Translations under genes and position numbers: made by a program
Notes under the pieces: model-generated
Databases searched by the model: none
What the model was told of the DNA's origin: nothing
The model's input: only the letters and a program-made list of their open reading frames with translations
Shown: positions 1 to 5,728 of the stretch, piece after piece
Position numbering within the stretch: the first letter of the stretch is position 1
Layout: each line of letters opens with the position of its first letter
Assembly (NCBI GenBank): GCA_000431335.1
Contig: FR888053.1
Location: 5,563-16,782 of the forward strand
Origin: Clostridium sp. CAG:343
Lineage (GTDB): Bacteria > Bacillota > Clostridia > TANB77 > CAG-508
Direction of reading: 5' to 3'
Length of the DNA: 11,220 nt

Positions 1-1
1 T

Positions 2-256
2 GCACCAGCTGCAGGAGCAGCTGCAGGAGCAGCAGCTGAAGAAAAAACATCTTTTGATGTTGTATTAGCAGAAGCTGGAGATCAAAAAATAAAAGTTATT
101 AAAGTAGTTAGAGATGCTACAGGATTAGGATTAAAAGAAGCTAAAGAATTAGTAGACGGAGCACCTAAAACAGTTAAAGAAGGAGCTAGCAAAGAAGAAG
201 CTGAAGAATTAAAAGCTAAATTTGCTGAAGTTGGAGCTGTTGTTGAATTAAAATAG
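2..256 (+). CDS. rplL: Ribosomal protein bL12 (L7/L12), C-terminal part; 5' end outside window
   Basis: L7/L12 forms the flexible stalk of the 50S subunit, recruiting translation GTPases (EF-Tu, EF-G, IF2). The visible 84 residues begin in the Ala/Gly-rich hinge (APAAGAAAGAAAEEK) and continue through the whole C-terminal domain: FDVVLAEAGDQKIKVIKVVR, then the conserved GLGLKEAKELVDGAPKTVKE factor-binding helix region, ending AEVGAVVELK. The N-terminal dimerisation domain lies upstream of the window. The frame is open from base 2 and ends with TAG. A strong terminator follows within 30 bases, so transcription of the ribosomal operon seems to stop here. In many bacteria rpoB follows rplL, but here the next gene is gatC. 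Identification is secure; only the start is missing. Confidence 0.97.
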   Translation, partial: APAAGAAAGAAAEEKTSFDVVLAEAGDQKIKVIKVVRDATGLGLKEAKELVDGAPKTVKEGASKEEAEELKAKFAEVGAVVELK

Positions 257-283
257 TTTCTATATAATAACGATATAAATATG

Positions 284-313
284 AAAAACAAGCCATTTAG
301 GGCTTGTTTTTTT
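284..313 (+). terminator. Rho-independent terminator of rplL
   Basis: An 11-bp perfect stem (AAAAACAAGCC at 284-294 with GGCTTGTTTTT at 301-311) closes a 6-base loop and runs into a T-tract. It lies 27 bases after the rplL stop codon. The right arm also holds a candidate -35 box for the gatC promoter. Confidence 0.93.
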
Positions 314-332
314 GGTAAAAAAAGTATATAAT
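304..332 (+). promoter_or_regulatory. Candidate sigma-A promoter for the gat operon
   Basis: TTGTTT (304-309), a 17-base spacer and a perfect TATAAT (327-332) lie upstream of gatC. The -35 box falls inside the 3' arm of the rplL terminator, so terminator and promoter are packed together. The -10 and spacing are ideal, but the -35 matches the consensus at only three of six positions. Confidence 0.6.
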
Positions 333-370
333 AAAAAACAAATTGAGATTAAGAAAGGAAGAGATAAATA

Positions 371-655
371 ATGCAAGTAAGTAAAGAAGAGATTTTACAC
401 ATAGCTAATTTAGCAAGGTTAGATTTAAATGAAAATGAAGTAGATAAATACATCGAAAATTTACAGGATATATTAAATTTTGCTAACATAGTAAACAATG
501 CACCAGTAGAAGGATTAGATATAACAATAGGTGCAAATGAAGCAAAAAATATATTTAGAAAAGACGAAATAAAGAGATTTGAAGATACAGAAAGTTTATT
601 ACAAAATGCAGAAACAAAAGAACAAAATATGTTTAAAATACCAAAAGTAATTTAA
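371..655 (+). CDS. gatC: Asp-tRNA(Asn)/Glu-tRNA(Gln) amidotransferase subunit C
   Basis: GatC is the small subunit of the heterotrimeric GatCAB enzyme, which turns mischarged Glu-tRNA(Gln) and Asp-tRNA(Asn) into Gln-tRNA(Gln) and Asn-tRNA(Asn) in the cytoplasm. GatC wraps around the GatA-GatB interface and stabilises it. The 94-residue length is normal. The N-terminal pattern IANLARLDLNENEVDKYIEN and the C-terminal FKIPKVI tail (family pattern FKVPRVL) are typical of GatC. The ATG follows an AGGAAGAG ribosome site about 8 bases upstream. It is the first gene after the rplL terminator and a candidate promoter. The 101 bases after its stop (656-756) carry no gene or convincing terminator, so transcription probably continues into the nucleotidase gene and gatA. 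Confidence 0.95.
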   Translation: MQVSKEEILHIANLARLDLNENEVDKYIENLQDILNFANIVNNAPVEGLDITIGANEAKNIFRKDEIKRFEDTESLLQNAETKEQNMFKIPKVI

Positions 656-756
656 TATAGCTACATGGATAGTTATAGTTGAGCTATTTAAATAGAGATA
701 GGTAAAAATGATGTTTATAAAATGTCAAATTTTAAATATTTCAACAGGGAGGATTT

Positions 757-1356
757 ATGAATATAGGAATTGATATTGATGATACTATATCAGAAACATA
801 TGCTACGCTTTTGGAATATGCACAAAAATATACAATAGAAGAATTAAAAAGAAGTCCTATTATTAAAAGTTTTAATACAGAAGATCATTTATATATTGAA
901 AATATGCACAATTGGAATGAAAATGAAACAGCAAGATTTTGGAAAAAATATTATGAAGAAATAATTAAGAAAGTTAATATAAAAACATTTGCAGCTAATA
1001 TAATAAAAGAATTAAAAGAAAGCGGAGATAAGATATTTTTAATAACGGCAAGATGGAATTTAAAAGATAACAATATAGAACAAATTACAAAAGATTGGCT
1101 GAAAGAAAATAATGTGAAATATGATAAACTTATTATAAATGCTAAGGAAAAACTTAAATTTGTAAAAGAAAATAATATAGAAATTTTTATAGATGATAGT
1201 TGTAGAAATTGTAAAGATATAGAATATAACAGTAATGCAAAAGTTTTTATAATGGATACAAGGGTAAATCAAAATTTAGAAGATGAAAAAATAACAAGAG
1301 TATATTCGTGGCCACATCTATATAAAGAAATAAAAAAACTAAAGGAGGAGAATTAA
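757..1356 (+). CDS. NT5C-type 5'(3')-deoxyribonucleotidase-like HAD hydrolase
   Basis: This 199-residue protein belongs to the HAD phosphatases and most resembles the 5' nucleotidase, deoxy (pyrimidine), type C family. HAD motif I is DIDDT at residues 6-10, with D6 the likely nucleophile and D8 the acid/base. Motif II is LITARW with T97. Motif III is probably K130 or K132 in the NAKEKLKF stretch. Motif IV is FIDDS with D146/D147 for magnesium. Family members remove phosphate from nucleoside monophosphates; the substrate here cannot be read from sequence. No signal peptide or membrane segment is seen, so it should be cytoplasmic. A GGGAGG ribosome site precedes the ATG. Its TAA overlaps the gatA ATG by one base (TAATG), suggesting translational coupling with gatA. 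Its place inside a gatCAB operon is unusual. Confidence 0.82.
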   Translation: MNIGIDIDDTISETYATLLEYAQKYTIEELKRSPIIKSFNTEDHLYIENMHNWNENETARFWKKYYEEIIKKVNIKTFAANIIKELKESGDKIFLITARWNLKDNNIEQITKDWLKENNVKYDKLIINAKEKLKFVKENNIEIFIDDSCRNCKDIEYNSNAKVFIMDTRVNQNLEDEKITRVYSWPHLYKEIKKLKEEN

Positions 1357-2819
1357 TGGATATTACTGAATTAACTGTTCATGAGTTACAAGAAAAATTG
1401 AAAAATAAAGAACTAACAATAACAGAGATTACAAAGGCATATACAGATAGAATAAAGGAAAAAGAAAAAGATGTACAAGCTTTTGTTACAATATTAACAA
1501 AAGAAGCAAATGAGCAAGCAAAACAAATTGAAGAAAAAATAGATAAAGGAGAAATTAAAGGAGAATTTGCAGGTATTCCAATTGGTATTAAAGATAATAT
1601 GTGTACAAAAGGAATAAAAACAACATGTAGTTCAAAAATGTTAGAAAACTTTGTATCTCCTTATGATGCAACTGTAATTGAAAAGCTTAATAATGAACAT
1701 ATGATAGATTTAGGAAAACTAAATATGGATGAATTTGCTATGGGAGGGTCTACAGAATATTCATACTTTAAAAAGACAAAAAATCCATGGAATTTAAACA
1801 AAGTTCCAGGAGGTTCATCAGGAGGGTCAGCAGCAGCAGTAGCAGCTAATATGGTTCCTTGGGCTTTGGGTTCAGATACAGGTGGATCAATAAGACAACC
1901 ATCAAGCTTTTGTGGAGTTGTAGGTTTAAAACCAACATATGGATTAGTATCAAGATATGGATTAGTAGCATTTGCATCTTCACTAGATCAAATAGGTCCT
2001 ATCACAAAAGATGTATATGATAGTGCAATGTTATTAAACTTAATAGCAGGACATGACGAAAAGGATACTACATCAAGTAATAGGAAAAAAATAGATTACA
2101 CAAAATGTTTAAAAAATGATGTAAAAGGATTAAAAATAGGAGTACCAAAAGAATTTTTTGGAGAAGGAATAAATGAAGAAGTAAAACAATCTTTAGAAAA
2201 GGCAATACAAACATATAGAGACTTAGGTGCAGAAATAGAAGAGTTTTCATTAGATGTAGCACAATATTCTTTAGCAACTTATTATATTGTTGCTTGTGCA
2301 GAAGCAAGTTCTAATTTAGGAAGATTTGATGGAATTCGTTATGGATATAGAACAAAAGAATTTAAAAACTTAAAAGAACTTTATAAAAAATCAAGAAGTG
2401 AAGGATTTGGACCAGAAGTAAAAAGAAGAATAATATTAGGAACATATGTATTATCATCAGGTTACTATGATGCCTATTATAAAAAAGCACAACAAGTGCG
2501 TACATTAGTTATGAATGAATTTAACAAAGCATTTGAAAAATATGATGTTATATTAACACCAACATCACCAACAGTAGCATTTGATATAGGATCAAAATCA
2601 AACAATCCATTAGAAATGTATTTAGCAGATATATGTACAGTTTCTGTAAATATAGCAGGACTTCCAGGGATATCAGTACCTTGTGGAGTAGATAACGAAG
2701 GAATGCCAATAGGAATGCAATTAATAGGGAATAAATTCTGTGAAGAAACAATATTAAATGCAGCATATACATTTGAACAAAAAATAAAATTCAGAGAGAA
2801 TCATAAACCACAAATATAA
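1356..2819 (+). CDS. gatA: Asp-tRNA(Asn)/Glu-tRNA(Gln) amidotransferase subunit A (glutaminase)
   Basis: GatA hydrolyses glutamine and supplies ammonia, through an internal channel, to GatB. It is an amidase-signature enzyme of 487 residues, the usual length. The Ser-cisSer-Lys triad is visible: K79 in GIPIGIKDN, cis-Ser S154 in PGGSSGGS and nucleophile S178 in GSDTGGSIRQP. These residue numbers match those known for the Staphylococcus aureus enzyme. The amidase signature runs through residues 151-190, and the C-terminal LPGISVPCG and MPIGMQLIG blocks are also family-typical. AAGGAGGAG lies just upstream, inside the end of the nucleotidase gene, and the ATG overlaps that gene's stop by one base. 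The TAA stop lies at the outer edge of the long inverted repeat that separates gatA from gatB. The C-terminus (HKPQI) looks normal. Confidence 0.97.
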   Translation: MDITELTVHELQEKLKNKELTITEITKAYTDRIKEKEKDVQAFVTILTKEANEQAKQIEEKIDKGEIKGEFAGIPIGIKDNMCTKGIKTTCSSKMLENFVSPYDATVIEKLNNEHMIDLGKLNMDEFAMGGSTEYSYFKKTKNPWNLNKVPGGSSGGSAAAVAANMVPWALGSDTGGSIRQPSSFCGVVGLKPTYGLVSRYGLVAFASSLDQIGPITKDVYDSAMLLNLIAGHDEKDTTSSNRKKIDYTKCLKNDVKGLKIGVPKEFFGEGINEEVKQSLEKAIQTYRDLGAEIEEFSLDVAQYSLATYYIVACAEASSNLGRFDGIRYGYRTKEFKNLKELYKKSRSEGFGPEVKRRIILGTYVLSSGYYDAYYKKAQQVRTLVMNEFNKAFEKYDVILTPTSPTVAFDIGSKSNNPLEMYLADICTVSVNIAGLPGISVPCGVDNEGMPIGMQLIGNKFCEETILNAAYTFEQKIKFRENHKPQI

Positions 2820-2941
2820 GACACTAGGGACAGGTCAGAAATGTCCCATTAGGTAAGTGAATATTGTGGAGATGCGTAAAACAAAATTAGACAAAAAACG
2901 ACAAAAAAATGGGACATTTCTGACCTGTCCCTAGTGTCTCA
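2817..2941. repeat. Long inverted repeat (REP/MITE-like element) between gatA and gatB
   Basis: Bases 2819-2850 and 2908-2939 are a perfect 32-bp inverted repeat around a 57-base AT-rich centre. One mismatch (2818/2940) extends the arms to 2817-2941. Each arm reads GACACTAGGGACAGGTC followed by AGAAATGTCCCATT, and holds its own small hairpin (GGGACA, 9-base loop, TGTCCC). The element starts on the gatA TAA and ends 3 bases before the gatB ribosome site. No open reading frame or transposase lies inside. A related sequence recurs at 11187-11220. This suggests a non-autonomous mobile repeat, possibly one mobilised by a REP-associated (Y1/RAYT-type) transposase elsewhere; that link is inference. 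The transcript would form a very stable hairpin between gatA and gatB but has no T-tract after it on the plus strand, so it is unlikely to be a simple terminator. Confidence 0.85.
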
Positions 2942-2956
2942 AAAGGAGGAAAATAG

Positions 2957-4396
2957 ATGTCAAGAGAAGATTATGAAGTTATAATAGGATTGGAAGTTCA
3001 TGCAGAGCTTTCTACAAAAACAAAAATATTTTGTTCTTGCCCAACAGCATTTGGTGCAGCACCTAATACACATACATGTCCAATTTGTATGGCTATGCCA
3101 GGAACTTTACCTGTATTAAATGAAAAAGTTGTGGAATATGCTGTAAAGGCAGGATTAGCAACAAATTGTGAGATTTCTAGAAATAGTAAAAATGATAGAA
3201 AAAATTATTTTTATCCAGATCTTCCAAAATCTTATCAAATTTCACAATTTGATAAGCCACTTTGTGAACATGGGTATGTAGAAATTGAGATAAATGGAGA
3301 AAAGAAAAAAATTCGTTTAACAAGAATTCATATAGAAGAAGATGCAGGAAAATTAAACCATGATGAATTTGGAGGAGGAAGCTTAGTTGATTTAAATAGA
3401 GCAGGAGTCCCATTAATTGAAATTGTATCTGAACCAGATTTAAGAAGTGCAGAAGAAGTAGAACAATATTTAAGAAAGTTAAAATCAATTTTGGAATATA
3501 TTGAAGTTTCAGATTGTAAAATGCAAGAAGGTTCTTTAAGAGCAGATGTAAACGTTTCTATAAGAAAAAAAGGAGAAACAAAATTAGGAACTCGTACAGA
3601 AATGAAAAATATGAATTCTTTTAGAAGTATTGTAAGAGCAATTGAGTATGAAGTAGATAGACAAATTGATGTAATAGAAAATGGAGGAAAAATTGATCAA
3701 GAAACTCTAAGATGGGATGATGTATCAGGAAAGACATTTCCTATGAGAGATAAAGAAGATGCTCAAGATTACAGATATTTCCCAGATCCAGATTTAGTTG
3801 CAATTAAACTATCAGAAGAATACATAGAAAATATTAAAAATAGCTTACCAGAATTACCAGAGAGCAGAAAAGAGAGATATTTACAAGAATATAAATTATC
3901 AGAAAAAGATGCTAAATTAATTACAGCTTCTAAATATTTATCAGATTTATTTGAAGAAGCGGTTAAGGTATGCAATAATCCTAAAGCTGTTAATAACTGG
4001 ATTATTTCTGATATTTCTAGAATATTAAATGAGACAGAAATGGAACCAATTCAAATACCTTTTGATGCTAAACAATTAGGAAAATTAGTAGTTTTAATAG
4101 ATAAAGGTACAATAAGTTCAAGTATTGGTAAAAAAGTATTAGTAGAATTATTTGAAAACCCAAGAGACCCAGAAGATATTATAAAAGAAAAAGGATGGAT
4201 TCAAATTTCAGATGAAGGGGCTATTAAAGAAGTAGTATTAAAAATATTAGAGAATAATCCACAATCTATTGCTGATTATAAAGGTGGAAAAGATAAGGCA
4301 CTAGGATTTTTAGTAGGACAAGCTATGAAAGAAACAAAAGGAAAAGCAAATCCTCAAATGTTAAATAAGATGTTCTTAGAAGAATTAAATAAATAA
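2957..4396 (+). CDS. gatB: Asp-tRNA(Asn)/Glu-tRNA(Gln) amidotransferase subunit B
   Basis: GatB is the kinase and transamidase subunit. It uses ATP to activate the side-chain carboxyl of tRNA-bound Glu or Asp and couples it to ammonia from GatA. The 479-residue length is normal. The N-terminal block VIIGLEVHAEL contains E13 and H15, metal-site residues in the family. A zinc-knuckle pair, C26/C28 (FCSC) and C41/C44 (TCPIC), is intact. Conserved FYPDLPKSYQISQ and RIHIEEDAGK follow. The C-terminal helical YqeY-like tRNA-binding domain covers roughly residues 330-478. AAAGGAGGA lies 6 bases before the ATG, immediately outside the inverted repeat. The usual tight gatA-gatB spacing has therefore been opened to 137 bases by the repeat, while the ribosome site is kept. 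Confidence 0.97.
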   Translation: MSREDYEVIIGLEVHAELSTKTKIFCSCPTAFGAAPNTHTCPICMAMPGTLPVLNEKVVEYAVKAGLATNCEISRNSKNDRKNYFYPDLPKSYQISQFDKPLCEHGYVEIEINGEKKKIRLTRIHIEEDAGKLNHDEFGGGSLVDLNRAGVPLIEIVSEPDLRSAEEVEQYLRKLKSILEYIEVSDCKMQEGSLRADVNVSIRKKGETKLGTRTEMKNMNSFRSIVRAIEYEVDRQIDVIENGGKIDQETLRWDDVSGKTFPMRDKEDAQDYRYFPDPDLVAIKLSEEYIENIKNSLPELPESRKERYLQEYKLSEKDAKLITASKYLSDLFEEAVKVCNNPKAVNNWIISDISRILNETEMEPIQIPFDAKQLGKLVVLIDKGTISSSIGKKVLVELFENPRDPEDIIKEKGWIQISDEGAIKEVVLKILENNPQSIADYKGGKDKALGFLVGQAMKETKGKANPQMLNKMFLEELNK

Positions 4397-4402
4397 AAAA
4401 AG

Positions 4403-4433
4403 CCAAAAGAAGGTAATCTTCTTTTGGTTTTTT
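4403..4433. terminator. Bidirectional terminator between gatB and a convergent minus-strand gene
   Basis: CCAAAAGAAG (4403-4412) pairs with CTTCTTTTGG (4418-4427) around a 5-base loop. T-tracts follow on both strands (4428-4433 on plus; complement of the A-run at 4395-4401 on minus). It ends the gat operon, and its plus-strand T-tract overlaps the stop codon of the convergent gene. Confidence 0.92.
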
Positions 4434-4683
4434 ATATAATTTGTTTTTTAATTCCATCTGTTATAAATCCGCATATAATAAATTCGATTCCAAAAATTAA
4501 ACTTAATCTAAATAAGGTAAGTCCTATGTAATAAATTATTGGGTAAGCAAAGAAAAAGTTATATGTTAATAAAATAATAATTGCTATTGAAGATAATCCA
4601 AAGCAAAATTCTAATCCACCTTTTAAAACTTTACGGGTAATTTTTTCAAAGTTTTTATAATATTCCATTATTTTTTTTAGCAT
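4432..4683 (-). CDS. Small conserved-looking membrane protein, function unknown
   Basis: This is an 83-residue protein with a basic amphipathic N-terminus (MLKKIMEYYKNFEKITRKVL) followed by two likely membrane helices, about residues 24-45 and 48-74. The C-terminal tail is basic (IKKQII). It therefore probably sits in the cytoplasmic membrane with both ends inside. No catalytic motif or known domain is recognised. Evidence that it is a real gene: an AGAGGTG ribosome site before the ATG, a candidate TTGTTT-17-TATTAT promoter upstream, a terminator right at its stop codon, and no competing plus-strand gene. The function is not inferred. Confidence 0.7.
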   Translation of the reverse strand: MLKKIMEYYKNFEKITRKVLKGGLEFCFGLSSIAIIILLTYNFFFAYPIIYYIGLTLFRLSLIFGIEFIICGFITDGIKKQII

Positions 4684-4712
4684 AATACACCTCTATAAAT
4701 TAATCTATTAAC

Positions 4713-4741
4713 ATAATATCATGTGTAAAATAAAAAAACAA
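4713..4741 (-). promoter_or_regulatory. Candidate promoter of the small membrane protein gene
   Basis: On the minus strand, TTGTTT (4741-4736), a 17-base spacer and TATTAT (4718-4713) lie about 30 bases upstream of the start codon. The spacing is ideal and the hexamers are fair. The same TTGTTT box is used in the gatC candidate promoter. Confidence 0.5.
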
Positions 4742-4774
4742 TGTAAATTATAACCAATTATGTATAATAATGCT

Positions 4775-4807
4775 AAAGAGAGGTTTCTTTTATAAAAACC
4801 TCTCTTT
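4775..4807 (-). terminator. Probable terminator of rpsT
   Basis: A perfect 12-bp stem (AAAGAGAGGTTT at 4775-4786, AAACCTCTCTTT at 4796-4807) closes a 9-base loop, 40 bases after the rpsT stop. The T-run after the stem is short on both strands (TTT ends the stem itself), so termination could be incomplete. If so, read-through would reach the downstream small membrane protein gene. Confidence 0.75.
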
Positions 4808-4846
4808 AATAATAAATAAAAACTATGCATAATCTTTATTTTTGTT

Positions 4847-5113
4847 TTAGGTCATAGCTGCATTTAATTTTTTAGATAAACTAGATTTTTTTCTAGCTGC
4901 TGTATTTTTTACAATTACACCTTTACTGCAAGCTTGGTCAATTTTTTTAGTAGCTTCTGATAATAAAACTTTAGCTTCATCTATTTTTCCAGCATTAACA
5001 GCTTCATCAAATTTTCTAACAGCTGATTTATATCCAGATTTAATCATATTATTTCTTAAAGTCTTTTTTTCAATTACTTTAACTCTTTTCTTTGCTGATT
5101 TAATATTTGGCAT
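4847..5113 (-). CDS. rpsT: Ribosomal protein bS20
   Basis: S20 is a primary 16S rRNA-binding protein of the 30S subunit. The 88-residue product starts MPNIKSAKKRV and carries the family features: a lysine/arginine-rich helical first half (KKTLRNNMIKSGYKSAVRKF), then LLSEATKKIDQACSKGVIVKNTAARKKSSLSKKL. The ATG at 5113 is chosen because AGGAGGTG lies about 10 bases upstream and MPNIKSA is the standard S20 N-terminus. An in-frame GTG at 5125 would fall inside the ribosome site and is rejected. The gene stands alone with its own promoter and terminator, divergent from rpiB, which is common for rpsT. Its leader is short (about 40 bases). Confidence 0.97.
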   Translation of the reverse strand: MPNIKSAKKRVKVIEKKTLRNNMIKSGYKSAVRKFDEAVNAGKIDEAKVLLSEATKKIDQACSKGVIVKNTAARKKSSLSKKLNAAMT

Positions 5114-5160
5114 ATCGAATTGCACCTCCTCTTAGTCTGTATTACACTATAACATATGAT

Positions 5161-5189
5161 ATTCTAACATATTTTAGAGAAAAATGCAA
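5161..5189 (-). promoter_or_regulatory. Candidate promoter of rpsT
   Basis: On the minus strand, TTGCAT (5189-5184), a 17-base spacer and TAGAAT (5166-5161) match sigma-A boxes at eight of twelve positions with ideal spacing. They lie about 50 bases before the rpsT start, in the divergent region shared with rpiB. Confidence 0.58.
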
Positions 5190-5208
5190 GCAAAATTACA
5201 AATAATTA

Positions 5209-5237
5209 TTGTAAAAAAACTAAACTTATGGTATATT
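5209..5237 (+). promoter_or_regulatory. Candidate promoter of the rpiB operon
   Basis: TTGTAA (5209-5214), a 17-base spacer and TATATT (5232-5237) lie 31 bases before the rpiB start. This is back to back with the rpsT promoter, with about 20 bases between the two -35 boxes. Confidence 0.6.
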
Positions 5238-5268
5238 GTGAAAAGAAGTAATATAAGGAGGTATACTT

Positions 5269-5715
5269 ATGATAGCAATTGGTAGTGACCATGGAGGTTA
5301 TAGATTAAAAGAAGAAATAAAAAAATATTTAGATGAAAAAGAAATAAAATATAAAGATTTAGGTTGCATGGAAGAGGAAAGTGTAGATTATCCTAATATT
5401 GCAAAAGCAGTAGCAAAAGAAGTACAAAATAAAAAATCTGAAAAAGGAATATTAATTTGTCGTTCTGGGCTTGGAATGGCTATTTGTGCTAACAAATTTA
5501 AAGGAATTAGATGTACACCTTGTCATAATGAATATACAGCAAGATATTCAAGATTACATAATGATAGCAATATATTAGCAATGGGAGCAGATGATGTTTC
5601 TATAAGTGAAGCAATTTGTATATTAAGAATGTGGCTTGCAACAGAATTTGAAGGCGGAAGACATGAAGAAAGATTAAGAATAATAGAAGAAATAGAAAAC
5701 GAGAACATGAAATAG
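5269..5715 (+). CDS. rpiB: Ribose-5-phosphate isomerase B
   Basis: RpiB interconverts ribose 5-phosphate and ribulose 5-phosphate in the non-oxidative pentose phosphate pathway. The 148-residue RpiB/LacA/LacB-family protein has a normal length and a strong AAGGAGGT site 6 bases before its ATG. Recognisable sites are the N-terminal IAIGSDHGGY (D7, H8), the active-site cysteine C64 in GILICRSGLGM, H97-N98 in RLHNDSNILAMG, and arginines R131 and R135 near the C-terminus for phosphate binding. The active-site loop reads CRSG where Escherichia coli-type enzymes have CGTG; the catalytic Cys is kept. LacA/LacB (galactose-6-phosphate isomerase) is less likely because no lactose genes are nearby. The next gene starts 13 bases after its stop. 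In many Gram-positive genomes rpiB lies near tagO/wecA-type genes, which fits. Confidence 0.92.
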   Translation: MIAIGSDHGGYRLKEEIKKYLDEKEIKYKDLGCMEEESVDYPNIAKAVAKEVQNKKSEKGILICRSGLGMAICANKFKGIRCTPCHNEYTARYSRLHNDSNILAMGADDVSISEAICILRMWLATEFEGGRHEERLRIIEEIENENMK

Positions 5716-5728
5716 GGAGGCATAATCT

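Noticed and set aside
82..291. Minus-strand open frame across rplL
   Set aside because: It is antisense to a clearly identified ribosomal protein gene and runs through its terminator; there is no ribosome site or family resemblance.
656..756. Promoter or terminator between gatC and the nucleotidase gene
   Set aside because: Only a 6-bp inverted repeat (ATAGCT/AGCTAT) with a long loop and weak hexamer matches were found, too poor to support either call.
2893..2908. Spo0A-box-like TTTTGTCG on the minus strand in the gat repeat centre
   Set aside because: The bases after TGTCG are TT rather than the required AA, and the site lies inside a repeat in the middle of an operon.
2817..2941. The gat inverted repeat as a simple Rho-independent terminator
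   Set aside because: There is no T-tract after the stem on the plus strand, and the loop is 57 bases; gatB also needs transcription through it.
5114..5125. Upstream GTG start for rpsT adding four residues (MQFD)
   Set aside because: The GTG is part of the AGGAGGTG ribosome site, and S20 proteins start MPNIKSA.
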